Positions 55,696 to 64,000 of a DNA stretch of 64,000 bases are shown here, in pieces. The notes under the pieces were generated by a model. The model was not told the origin of the DNA and ran no database searches. It saw only the letters and a program-made list of their open reading frames with translations. A program made the translations under genes and the position numbers. Each line of letters opens with the position of its first letter. The first letter of the stretch is position 1. The DNA is from Flaccisagitta enflata. Taxonomy: Eukaryota; Chaetognatha; Sagittoidea; Aphragmophora. Location: NCBI GenBank assembly GCA_965153355.1, contig OZ231126.1, forward strand, positions 98,704,001 through 98,768,000, written 5' to 3'.

Positions 55696-58600
55696 CTGTT
55701 AAAAGGAGAGAATGATGATGACAACCTTGCTGAGCTCGAACGAATGTCACAATGTGAGCGAGGTGAATTTGTCAAACGTCAACTTTGCTCACCGAGGTCG
55801 AAACGTCGTCAGTTTTCGCCTGCGACGTCTCTCCAGGCTCATCCTCAGATTCCACAGATCTGTTTTTATAAGGTTAAACAAAGATGTTGATTTGCTCTTT
55901 GCAGTTGCAAGTGAAGGACTTGTAGGAGATACTTAGCAGTGCCGATAAGTCGGCTGGTCTGTTTGTTGAGGTTTTTTTTTTTAATCGCGTACAATCTTTC
56001 CATCACAGCCTCTGCACAACCACACGGGACTAGAAGAATAGTTATATATGTATATAGTAGAGGTAGTTAGGCAAGAAAACAGATGAAATGAACGGAAGAA
56101 ATGCCAAAAAAAAACCCGAAGTTAACCAAAAGAAAAAGTGTAAAAAGAGATGGAAAACCCACTCATGCACTCACCCAGAATCAGCCGACAAACCGCTGTT
56201 GCTTATCTTCGGTCGCCCGCCGCGTTGCAAGGCCGCCTTCGGCGCCGCCACTGAGACCTGATTCTCACCCTCAACTAGCTTAGAAGAATCCTTGTCCTGA
56301 ACCTGGCTAACTGGCTCAACCTGACCTGACTCATCGTCCCCACCCCGTCCTTTCCCTTCCTCGTCGACGTCTTCCTCCGCATCTCCGGTGGACTTCGGAG
56401 GCGTGGCAACGGCCACGTCCTTCTTATCTCCGGTCGCCGCTGCAGCTCCGCCCTCTTTCAAAGCCGCCGCCGCCTCCGCCGCCATCGCCGGGCCACCCCG
56501 AGTGCGCCTCCTGCTCGTTCCTTTCGCCGCTTCTTGCTTCAATCCCTGATGCAGTAAGTCCAACTCCTGTTGCAGCAATTCCACGTTGTTGACGCGTTTC
56601 TCTTCTACCAGGAGCTTGACTTCCTGCATTCGCTCGTAGAGGTCCGGCTGTTTCATCTGAGAATAAAATAGGGGAAACAAACATGAATCCTGAATGATGA
56701 TATCGATCGATCGATACGCCGCGTGAATAGTCAGTTTCTCTGCATCCTCTATAACACCACAAGTTCAATAGTAAACAGCGCTAATCGCCGCTCAAGCCCT
56801 TGCTGGGATCTCAAAATACGCCAATAATCCAGGGGTGTATATAATTCCATAACCTTTGATTATTTTCCCCCCCCCCCCCGCCGTCGCGTCTTACCAAATC
56901 AATGTTTTTCTTCCCCATAAACCACTAAAACTAGGTGTTTGAGGTTTAAATAATGTTAAATTGTGTTTAACTTATCATGTTTTATGATTTTTTACTGCCA
57001 AAAGTTATATTTTCCCCAAGTTTTCTTTTTTTCTCTCCAAACCCTTTGATTATTTTCCCCCCCCACCGGGGGGGGGAATACGGAACAATATACAGGCCTG
57101 CTAAAAATCTGAACAGTAATTGGGTCCGCGACAGAAGGGGGGCTAAAGACCACAATTTCCATAAGATCGCTATGACCAAAAGATAAAAAATCCTTCAAAA
57201 ATGTATGTAAATCAAGTACATATGTTGAATATTTATATTTCGAGTCTCTATACCAAGTTTCAACCTAATTGGTTGAGAAATGTCAAAGTTATGCAAGTTT
57301 TTCACTTTTAAGCCGGTATGGTGGTTAGGTGGTAGGTTGGTTGTGTGGGTTGGATCACAAAAATCGGACAGGATGTAAAGCGCCTTACCCTAGTTCAACT
57401 TCTCACCAAATATGAACCAAAGCAGTCAAAGCATAAAAGTTATCCATGTTTTAAAATCCGTAACAACGATGACAACAACAACGACAATGACACCCACCCG
57501 CCTTGAATTATAGTCCCCATCGGAATGATATTCCGTCGCAGACAAGAAGTTATCTATATTTCAAAATCCATTATGACAATGACAAAAACGACAATGACAC
57601 CAACCCACCTTGAATTATAGTCCGCGTCGGAATGATATTCCGTCGCGGACAAAAGCCTGTGCAAATAACCTGTAATAACTAACCTGTACTAATAACCTGT
57701 AATAACTTACCCGTACTTATAACCTGTAATAACTAACCTGTACAAGGGACAAGACAACACCGCATTGAGCCAGTAGTCCGTCGGCGTCGGGGCCGATTTC
57801 TTTTATATTCTTTCCTTCGCGTAGCTTCTGGAACACATCTGCTTGTCCTTCGCTCTTTTTGTCGATGGGCTGAGGAGATGGGAATAAAAGTATTACAGAC
57901 AAGAGTAAGATAGCAATTAAATAAGTCGAAAACGGACAGGAATACACAAAGGAATACAGTCAGGATTACAGTCAGGATTACAGTCAGGATTACAGTCAGG
58001 ATTACAGTCAGGATTACAGTCAGGATTTCAGACAGAGTAGGTAAGTCTTTAGTTAAGAGTCGAATACTAGTAAACCGAGTCTACAGACGTAGGTGAAATA
58101 CAAGTAGTTAATCCCCCAAAAACTGTAGCACCCCTCCCTACTAAAAAATCTTAGGATCAAATCAAAATTCTGGGATTTTACCATCCCATACTAAACCAAT
58201 TTTGACCCCAGGAATCCGAATCTGCTGTCAAAAATGGTCTCAGGTCAATATTTTGATCGACTATGGCTACATTTCTCTGGTCAAAATGCTATATACAGTC
58301 AGTGGACAAAACAAAATGGGTATAGAGCTCATTCTGTTAGCTTTGATCCAACCTACTGTTATCAAACAGCAGGCTGTAAACATCAACTGGTTGTAATAAT
58401 TACAGGCGGCTGTCATGCTACAAAGTTGGCAAAAATCCAACTTTCACGAAATAAAATGATACCTGCAAATTCATAATCCTAGTGAAATTCTGACAAGTTT
58501 GATATGTCACAACATATACTTTTATAAACAATAAAAAAAATTTATCAATGTTTTATAAATTCATCAATGTTTAATAAAGTTAAAAAGATTATTTCTTATA

Positions 58601-60954
58601 AAAACTTAAGTGTGACATGTTAAACTTCTCAGAATTTTATCAGGATTATATGCTAGTCACGTTCTGTTCTATTTATGTTGGATTATTGCCAACTTTGTGA
58701 GATGACAGCCTGCTGTAATTTTCACAACCAGTTGTTGTTTACAGCGTGCTGCTTAATAAGAGTAGGTTGGATCAAAGCCAACAGAATAAGCTCTTTACCT
58801 ATTTTGTTTTGTCCACTGACTGTATAGGGTCATATTTGTCAATCTGATTGCAGATTCAAAATCCTTGCAAAAAACTGTGCGATGAAAGTGTCTTTCTTAT
58901 TTTAAAATTTTGATTAAAACATAGTCCAAATTAACATGATCAATCAAAATAAGGTCGAATTTAGATAAAAGAGCAATTTTACTCTATTTTAGATAATTGA
59001 CACTGATTTTAACAATGTTCCACTCCTGATTTTAAAAAAAGAAAGACACTTTCTTGTGATAGTTTTTTCCACGGATTTTGAATCTGCAATCAGATTGACA
59101 AATTTCCAATTTTGAAAAATTTGACCTTATATAGCATTTTGACCTGAGAAATGCAGCCATAGTCAATCGAAATGTTGAAATATCGAATATCGAAATATGG
59201 AAATATTGAACCAAGACCATTTTTGACTGCAGATTTGGATTCCTGAGGTCAAAATTGGTCTAATAAGGGATGGCTGGCAAAATCCCAGAATTTTAACTTG
59301 ATCCTGAGATTTTCTACCCCCCTGAAGCCTCAACCGCCAAAAAAAAACCATATAAAAAAGAAAATAGAAACTTTTATCAATACAATTAGCCTAATCAGAG
59401 CGCTTTTGAAATTTCATTCCCAGTTTAGAGTTATTGCTAAAAAAACAAGCAAAAAATTGCATCTTTTTGCAAAATTAAAAAAAAATCATTTTTAGCCAGT
59501 TTTTAAGCTGTAACTCTAGATTGGGAGAGAAATTCCAAAATCGCTCTGAATAGGCTAATCATATTAATATGAGCTATCATTTCCCATCTTATATACCTTT
59601 CTTTATTCAACGATTAAAGCTGTAGAGGGGGTGCTACAGTTTTTGGAGGGCTAACTTCTTGTAATTCACTTTCGTCTGTAATTATCATTGCCACTGCAGC
59701 TTCTGTCATAACACCGCGCACTCACTCGATTTGGCGGTTCCGAAGTTGTCGCAGTTGTTTCTTCTTGTGGCGCTTCTGCCGTCAGTGCGGGCTCCTCATC
59801 TTTCTTCTTCTCTTCCACCGCTGGTTGTGCATCCGCCGTCTTCTCCTCCTCCTCTTCCTCAGCAACTTGTCGTGGTCGTTCTTCCTCTTTTTCCTCGTTC
59901 ATGCCACTTCGACTCTCCTCATCTTGATCTTCGTCCTCCGGCTTTGGAACCCTTCTTCCTTGTCTTTCCACGGACGGTTCTTTCGATGAAGCTTCTTTCG
60001 ATGAAGCTTCTTTCGATGAAGCTTCTTTCGATGATGTTTTGGCCGGCGCGTCTTTCTTGCCTCTTGTCTCCGACGCTTTGCCGTTCTTCTTCTTCGCTGG
60101 TGGCGGGGAAGCTTCCTTCTTGGCGACTTTCTTCTTCCTACTCTTGCTCTCTTCTCTATCAGATTTGGATGAGGAGGAACCAGAGTCCGACCCGGAAGAA
60201 GAGCCGGATCCGGACGACAAACTTCGGGAACCGGATGACGAACCCGATTCCAAGCGAGCTTTCTTCTTTTTACCATCTCCTTTGCCACCCGCGGGCGCTC
60301 CTCCTCGCCCTCCTTTGCCGCCGCGTCCGCGCGCCGAACCTCGTCCCCTTCCACCTCCACTACTTCCGGCTTTGCCACGTCTCTCGGGCGCCGAATCCAA
60401 AGATGAGGAGGAGGAAGAGGAGGAGGAAGAGGAACGATCCTTCCTAACTTTTTTCGAGGCCCCACCGCCTTTCCTAACGCTACCCTTATTTTTTGACCCT
60501 GACTCAACTGACCCTTCTTTACTGCTTTTCTTGTCCTTAGCGGGCTCTATCAGTTCGATGCGCCAATGTGTTATTCGGGGGGGGGGGGGAATAGAAGAGG
60601 GAAAGGGAGAACAAAGAATTCATAAAATGGGTTTTAAAGTTGGCTGTTACCATGAAACCTCTGTCCGCCAAAACAGATATCAATCAATCTATCAATGAAA
60701 CCTCTGTCAGTCAAAATAGATATCAATGAAACCTGTGTCAGCCAAAATAGATATCAATCAATCAGTATCGATCTCAAACTTCAAAGTTGCTCCCCATATA
60801 TATGATCATAGTTCATAGTCCATACCTGAGGCGAGTTTCACCGAACCTCGTTTGGCCGCGCTTCCTCGCGCAGTAGGTGGCGCATCGTTACTGTCCTCGG
60901 CAGCATTGTCCTCTGGAGGGTCGCTCGCCACGTCGGGAGTACTGTCTTTTGTCC
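55638..60954 (-). CDS. Nuclear-looking Ser/Lys/Glu-rich protein gene (internal six exons)
   Basis: My model joins exons 60954-60826, 60546-59726, 57869-57738, 56656-56175, 55859-55793 and 55695-55638. Every border is GT..AG and all five joins agree in phase (1+2, 0, 0, 2+1, 0). The segment of about 560 codons has, in order: an acidic/Pro-Thr linker, a poly-Ser run, an RGG/GRG-rich block, Ser-rich and Lys-rich blocks, and four SSKEA repeats. A Glu-rich acidic block, a short putative helical region and a low-complexity tail with a basic RRRTRG patch follow. This order recalls disordered tails of chromatin or RNA-associated proteins, including the HDGF/LEDGF family. I see neither a PWWP domain nor a recognisable integrase-binding domain, so the family is not assigned. 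First and last exons are outside what I could find. Confidence 0.6.
55793..55859 (-). CDS. Nuclear protein gene, exon e (22 codons)
   Basis: Acceptor CCTTATAAAAACAG, donor ACCTCG then GTGAGC. It encodes SVESEDEPGETSQAKTDDVS (then TS) after one base that completes the previous Gly codon. It is short, but the splice sites, phase fit and acidic composition agree. Confidence 0.65.
55860..56174. other. Intron of the nuclear protein gene
   Basis: Unique sequence with no recognisable repeat. Confidence 0.5.
56175..56656 (-). CDS. Nuclear protein gene, exon d (helical segment plus low-complexity tail)
   Basis: Acceptor CTATTTTATTCTCAG. The frame starts MKQPDLYERMQEVKLLVEEK and continues NNVELLQQELDLLHQGLKQE, which is predicted helical or coiled by its heptad-like L/V spacing. 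It is followed by the basic RRRTRGGP, an Ala-rich stretch, KSTGDAEEDVDEEGK and KISNSGLSADSG. Donor GATTCTGG then GTGAGTGC, phase 2. The next exon supplies the third base. Confidence 0.78.
56657..57737. other. Intron with C/G-tract hairpins and a ~105-bp tandem duplication
   Basis: CCTTTGATTATTTTCCCCCC occurs twice (about 56853 and 57040). The second has a G-tract partner and then GAATACGGAACAATATACAG. At about 57435-57640 two copies of a ~105-bp unit share ACGACAATGACACC, CCTTGAATTATAGTCC and the near-palindrome GTCGGAATGATATTCCGTCG. From 57660, AACCTGTAATAACT repeats lead to the exon c donor. Confidence 0.7.
57738..57869 (-). CDS. Nuclear protein gene, exon c (44 codons, putative helical)
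   Basis: Acceptor CCCATCTCCTCAG and donor TTGTACAG then GTTAGT, phase 0 at both ends. It encodes PIDKKSEGQADVFQKLREGK, then NIKEIGPDADGLLAQC and GVVLSLVQ. It is the least biased part of the protein and probably folded. No family match came to mind. The intron start contains a 27-bp tandem duplication of donor-like sequence. Confidence 0.78.
57953..58032. repeat. 12-bp minisatellite TACAGTCAGGAT
   Basis: Six or so perfect tandem units in the intron between exons b and c. Confidence 0.92.
58107..59659. mobile_element. 1.55-kb foldback element with a nested MITE
   Basis: The outer ends CCAAAAACTGTAGCACCCCT (left) and GGGGGTGCTACAGTTTTTGG (right) are inverted. Inner paired blocks include GACTATGGCTACATTTCTC and complement (58259; 59150), and CAATCTGATTGCAGATTC and complement (58840; 59080). 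A second small inverted pair lies near 59380-59440 and 59505-59565. It sits in the intron between exons b and c. Non-coding. Confidence 0.85.
58296..58822. mobile_element. 527-bp MITE, ends CAGTCAGTGGACAAAACAAA, TA duplication
   Basis: It is inserted in the left arm of the foldback element. The ends CAGTCAGTGGACAAAACAAA (continuing ATGGGTA) are inverted and flanked by TA at 58294-58295 and 58823-58824, a Tc1/mariner/pogo-style signature. The central arms carry TTTGATATGTCACAACATAT, related to the core in the palindromes at 53702 and 61150. Confidence 0.9.
59726..60546 (-). CDS. Nuclear protein gene, exon b (RGG, Ser-rich, Lys-rich and acidic blocks)
   Basis: The frame is open for 273 codons. 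Blocks in order: KDKKSSKEGSVESG; a poly-Ser run; GGGRGRGSARGRGGKGGRGG; a Ser/Gly run ending SDREESKSRKKK; KKEASPPPAKKKNGK; four SSKEA units; PKPEDEDQDEESR; a run of Glu; and EETTATTSEPPNR. The donor AAATCGA then GTGAGTGC is strong, phase 0. The acceptor ACTGATAG at 60547 is weaker and was chosen because it keeps phase. The opposite strand also has a long Leu/Pro-rich frame, which I treat as a shadow. Confidence 0.75.
60547..60825. other. Intron with G-tract and ATATCAATCAATC repeats
   Basis: A G12-type tract lies at about 60577-60589. About 60650-60765 has AATGAAACCTCTGTCAGCCA-type units repeated about three times. Confidence 0.6.
60826..60954 (-). CDS. Nuclear protein gene, exon a (acidic linker)
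   Basis: Acceptor TTTCATTTCTGCAACAG and donor GCCTCAG then GTATGG. The frame reads TKDSTPDVASDPPEDNAAED, then DAPPTARGSAAKRGSVKLAS. It starts two bases into a codon and ends with one spare base that completes a Glu codon in the next exon. Composition is disordered and acidic, ending in a basic KRG patch. The upstream exon is not identified; the sequence beyond 61.0 kb is transposon-derived. Confidence 0.7.
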
Positions 60955-61024
60955 CTGTTGCAGAAATGAAAACGGGGTCGATTGGGTGCTTCCCATGGCA
61001 AAAATTTGGAAATTTCTTTTTTTG

Positions 61025-61700
61025 TCTCCTTTTGGGCAGCGGCCCCGAAGGGGCCGAGGACCTGTCACAGTCGCCCAGAGCTTGACGCCAGTTGACCTGA
61101 AATGATTGCCACCAACTTCAGTGGTTACCTGACCCTGATGGTGCACAGATTACATTTCTAGAAAAAATGAAATCTGTTTTGGGGCGCTTTTTAAGATATC
61201 TAAAAAAAAGTACTATTTTACTATATTTTTTATCATAACTCCTAGTGATGAATTTTTTTGATAATTCTTAATGCCGAATTTATCTTAGATGATAGTTTCC
61301 GGTTTGTTTGATATGTCACACTATATACTTTTGCTAAATAAATAAAAAGTTAAATTTTGCTATTTAACATTGTTTTATATAGTAATGTGGCCAAAAAATA
61401 AGCTTTTATTTCTTTTGCAAAAGTATATAGTGTGACATATCAAACAAACCGGAAACTATCATCTGAGATCGAATCTGCAGTCAAAATTACCCAAAAAATT
61501 TATCACAAAGAGTTATTGTAAAAAATATAGTAAGATAATACTATTTCTTTTAGATATCTTAAAAAGCGCCCCAAAACAGATTTCATTTTTTCTAGAAATG
61601 TAATCTATGCACCATCAGGGTCACGAAACCACTGAAGTTGGTGACGATCATTTCAGGTCAACTGGCGTCAAGCTCTGGGCGACTGTGCTGTGCTCACACA
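61025..61700. mobile_element. Nested palindromic elements
   Basis: Outer arms at about 61060-61145 and 61608-61690 share GGGCGAC... and complement, including CTGGCGTCAAGCTCTGGGCG on the right. The left begins with GGGCAGCGGCCCCGAAGGGG. The inner palindrome (about 61147-61606) has TTACATTTCTAGAAAAAATG ends and a TGATATGTCACACTATATAC core at about 61318, with its complement at about 61424. Non-coding. Confidence 0.88.
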
Positions 61701-62025
61701 CAGATGAGAGACTTTCTCCTCCTCCTCCTCCTCCTCCGTCCCCCCCCCCCCCCGGCCCACTCTGTGTCGCTCCAATTTTACAATTTTAACTATCCCAAAA
61801 GTTGGATACTATTGCTCGGAATGGTGGACACTGAACAGGGACCAGACGAACATGAAACTAGAAAAAAAAAATACATTTGGGGCATCAGGGGGTCCCCAGG
61901 GAGCTATTTTGGGGTGATTTCATGGCCCGGCGACAAAAATCATCGAAAATCTTGATTTTTAGAGCATTAGAGCTTGTTTCTTTGGTCAGAATGGTGGACA
62001 GGGACCAGACAAACATGAAAGTAGA
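61701..62025. other. No gene; duplicated short block
   Basis: GGAATGGTGGACACTGAACA and CAGAATGGTGGACAGGGACC blocks (about 61818 and 61987) each precede an AACATGAAA tail. A CTCCTCCTC and C-tract run lies at about 61708-61757. No coding feature recognised. Confidence 0.4.
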
Positions 62026-64000
62026 AATAGGTCGCCCAAGGGCAATATGTGGTCAGCGATACCCGTTGCCCTGCTTTGCATGATTGCGTATTTGAGTGAG
62101 GGGAAGCAGGGCAGCGCACTGTGGGCTGAATTGGGCGCTAGGTGGCTCATTGCGGATTAACATTATTATTCCATTTATTTCAGATTGGGTATAGTGAGGG
62201 ATGTTGTTCCACCTATCATACTACTCAATACCTTGGATTGGAATGTCCGGCGGTCGCATTAAGCTTGACCTCGATTCTATCCTCTAAGGGTATGGTTTCT
62301 TAACAATGTTACCCTCGGGTGATTTGTTGAATTTTGGTAACAAAGGAAAAAAACATTGGCCCTTAACTACTTTGGTAAGGAGTTTTCTTTTGGGTTAGAA
62401 TGAAAGGGAATGTTATTCAAATTCAGTTTTATGGAAAACTAGGAGTGATGCGCGTAGTAACTAGTCAGTGAGGGCTCACAAGGCCCTCTTCCATTTATTG
62501 GGTATAGTGAGGGATGTTGTTCCACCTATCATTACATTGTCCCTTATGAAAAATACAGAGTGAAAAACATTTCTCTGCATATTTTCAGATGTTATTAAAC
62601 TATTTATACCCAATATTGACTCATTTTTATTGGGTTAAAAGCTTTTGGAGCTTAGGATACAAAAGAAGAGAAATTTGAGAAAATCAAATGAAAAATACTG
62701 CTAAACTCTCTTACATTTGGTATTTTAATTGTCTAAAGTTTTGACCAAATCAATAAATTTGTTGTCTTTGTTCAATAAGATTCCTTAATAAGGTGCTCAA
62801 AAAAATCATTTTTTTGCTCATTTAGCTCATTTTGCTTATTTTTCTTACAATCAAATATAGATTTGAACTTTTATCCATGTTATCACTTGTCCATTTTAGG
62901 CCAAGAAAATCGTGATTTGCAAGGCAAAGCACGGCTTGAGCCATAGCATTCTGGATTCAGGACCCCTTGAGCTACATTTTGGCATAGGTCGCTCATTGTG
63001 TGTGCTTGTGCGATTTTTTTAAATTATATGGTAAAAAAAGCATGCAAATTAGGTCAAATATGCAGTAATAGTAGACTAATCTATTATTGCTAAAAATCCA
63101 ATCCAATATTGAAGATATCATGACCTTTTTGTATTCTTAACAAATAATCCAAAAAATTCAGTGATTTTTCCTGAAATTTAGCATTTTTCGTAGTAATGTC
63201 CAGTCAAGTCACTCTTTTCCACTCTAAATTGCCATAAAACCCGTCATATCAACCAGTAATATATGCACAAATACTACTTTGACCATTGAGCCAGATAGTA
63301 GAGATGAAAATTTTCACCCAAATACCCAAGGAGCCATCTAGCACAATACATGGCCCTTAGTGCAGCGGCCCCGAAGGGAACGAAGTCCTGTAGAACACAG
63401 GAGGACTTTCGTTCGTCCGTCCGTTTGTTCGTTTGGGCCAAAAAAGGGTCTAGGAGGGCTGATGTTGCCAAGGGCTGAGGAAGCCAACTAGAGGCCTGGA
63501 AAGGCTGATTTGAGGCTTGAGAGAGCTGAATTAAGGCTTGAATGGCCATGGAGGACTGATTTGAGTCCTGAGAGACTAAACTTGAGTCTTGACAGACTGG
63601 ATTTGAGGCCTGAGAGGCTAAATTTGAGGCCTTACAGGCCGGATTTGAGGCCTGACAGGCCAAAATTGATTCCTGAGAGGCCAAAATTGAGTCCTGACAG
63701 ACTGGATTTGAGGTCTGACAGGCCAAATTTGAGGCCTGACAGGACGGATTTGAGGCCTGACAGGCCAGATTTGAGGCCTGACAGGCCGGATTTGAGGCCT
63801 GATAGGCGGTATTGACAGGCTGGTGGGAGGGACGGATTTTGGATCTAGGCAAATCAAACAATTTCCTATTGATTGCACCCCACTTTAAAAAAAAAATTTT
63901 TTTAAAAATATCTTGTAATTTTTTTTCTAAGTCCCTAACGCGCTACACAAAAATTTTCTAAGTTTTTTGAAAAAAAGTGAAAATACAAGATTTTGGATCG
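62026..64000. mobile_element. A-type element interrupted by a Transib-like element
   Basis: GGTCGCCCAAGGGCAATATG to GGGCAGCG (62026-62116) is the left part. It resumes at 63363 with CAGCGGCCCCGAAGGG, CCTGTAGAACACAGGAGGAC and a GTCCGTCC tract. An array of AGGCCTGACAGGCCGGATTTG units follows to about 63835. 63870-64000 is AT-rich unique sequence. Long frames with DLRPDRPDLRPDR or ACQASNPACQASN periodicity are translations of the 21-bp units (a multiple of 3). Confidence 0.8.
62117..63362. mobile_element. Transib-like non-autonomous element, copy 2, with 5-bp duplication
   Basis: The ends CACTGTGGGCTGAATTGGGC and, inverted, CACTAAGGGCCATGTATTGT are flanked by CAGCG on both sides (62112-62116; 63363-63367). 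The intact A-type sequence GGGCAGCGGCCCCG gives the empty site. CAC-starting ends and a 5-bp GC-rich duplication are typical of Transib elements, but no transposase is present. A 33-bp direct repeat (GGGTATAGTGAGGGATGTTG) lies at 62188 and 62499, bracketing about 280 bp. Confidence 0.8.

Noticed and set aside
59731-60698. Long plus-strand frames opposite exon b
   Set aside because: Leu/Pro-rich shadow frames of the Glu/Lys/Ser codons on the minus strand.
63274-63861. 195-codon minus frame with ACQASN repeats and plus frame with DLRPDR repeats
   Set aside because: Both are translations of the ~21-bp units in the A-type element.

Overview
This is a repeat-dense piece of an animal nuclear genome, almost certainly an invertebrate. 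The evidence is spliced coding exons with GT..AG borders and matching phases, very long (GA)n, (CA)n, (TTTC)n, (GGAA)n and (TATG)n tracts, many satellites, and dozens of short non-autonomous transposons. The commonest transposon type has a variable (GTCC/GTCG/GTTG)n core, a terminal hairpin and short subterminal inverted repeats. That is the architecture of the DINE-1 / HINE / 'pearl' group described from insects, bivalves and sea urchins. I cannot name the species.

Only three loci look genic. (1) On the minus strand, four exons between 52122 and 31560 join in phase into the 5' part of a CAP-superfamily gene: a signal anchor or signal peptide, a Thr/Pro/Arg mucin-like stalk, and the first part of the CAP domain. 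Its last exons were not found. (2) On the minus strand, six exons between 60954 and 55638 join in phase into an internal segment of a nuclear-looking protein: RGG-rich, Ser-rich, Lys-rich and acidic blocks, then a short putative helical segment. Both ends are missing and the family was not recognised. (3) On the plus strand, 55022-55237 is a compact open frame for a 71-residue very basic Ala/Lys/Gly/Asn protein. A frameshifted non-LTR retrotransposon reverse transcriptase remnant lies at 11045-11500.

Layout. 1-5 kb: an ~80-bp minisatellite, then microsatellites. 5-10 kb: HINE, a TA-flanked MITE, a ~164-bp satellite and a ~24-bp minisatellite. 10-21 kb: a perfect 273-bp inverted repeat, the LINE remnant, HINEs and foldback elements, and a long (AAAATGAC)-type array. 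22.4-25.9 kb: a large foldback element. 27.3-31 kb: a ~160-bp satellite. 31.5-37 kb: CAP-gene exons split by microsatellites, HINEs and a 93-bp satellite. 37-51 kb: an 18-bp satellite, a pair-member Transib-like element, several TA-flanked MITEs and a 3.5-kb foldback element. 51.8-61 kb: the genic part, with palindromic elements in the introns. 61-64 kb: nested foldback elements.

The most notable non-gene signal is the hairpin-ended element group. The short subterminal stem differs between subfamilies, but the far-end copy usually changes with it. A second signal is a palindromic core shared by three elements whose outer ends differ.
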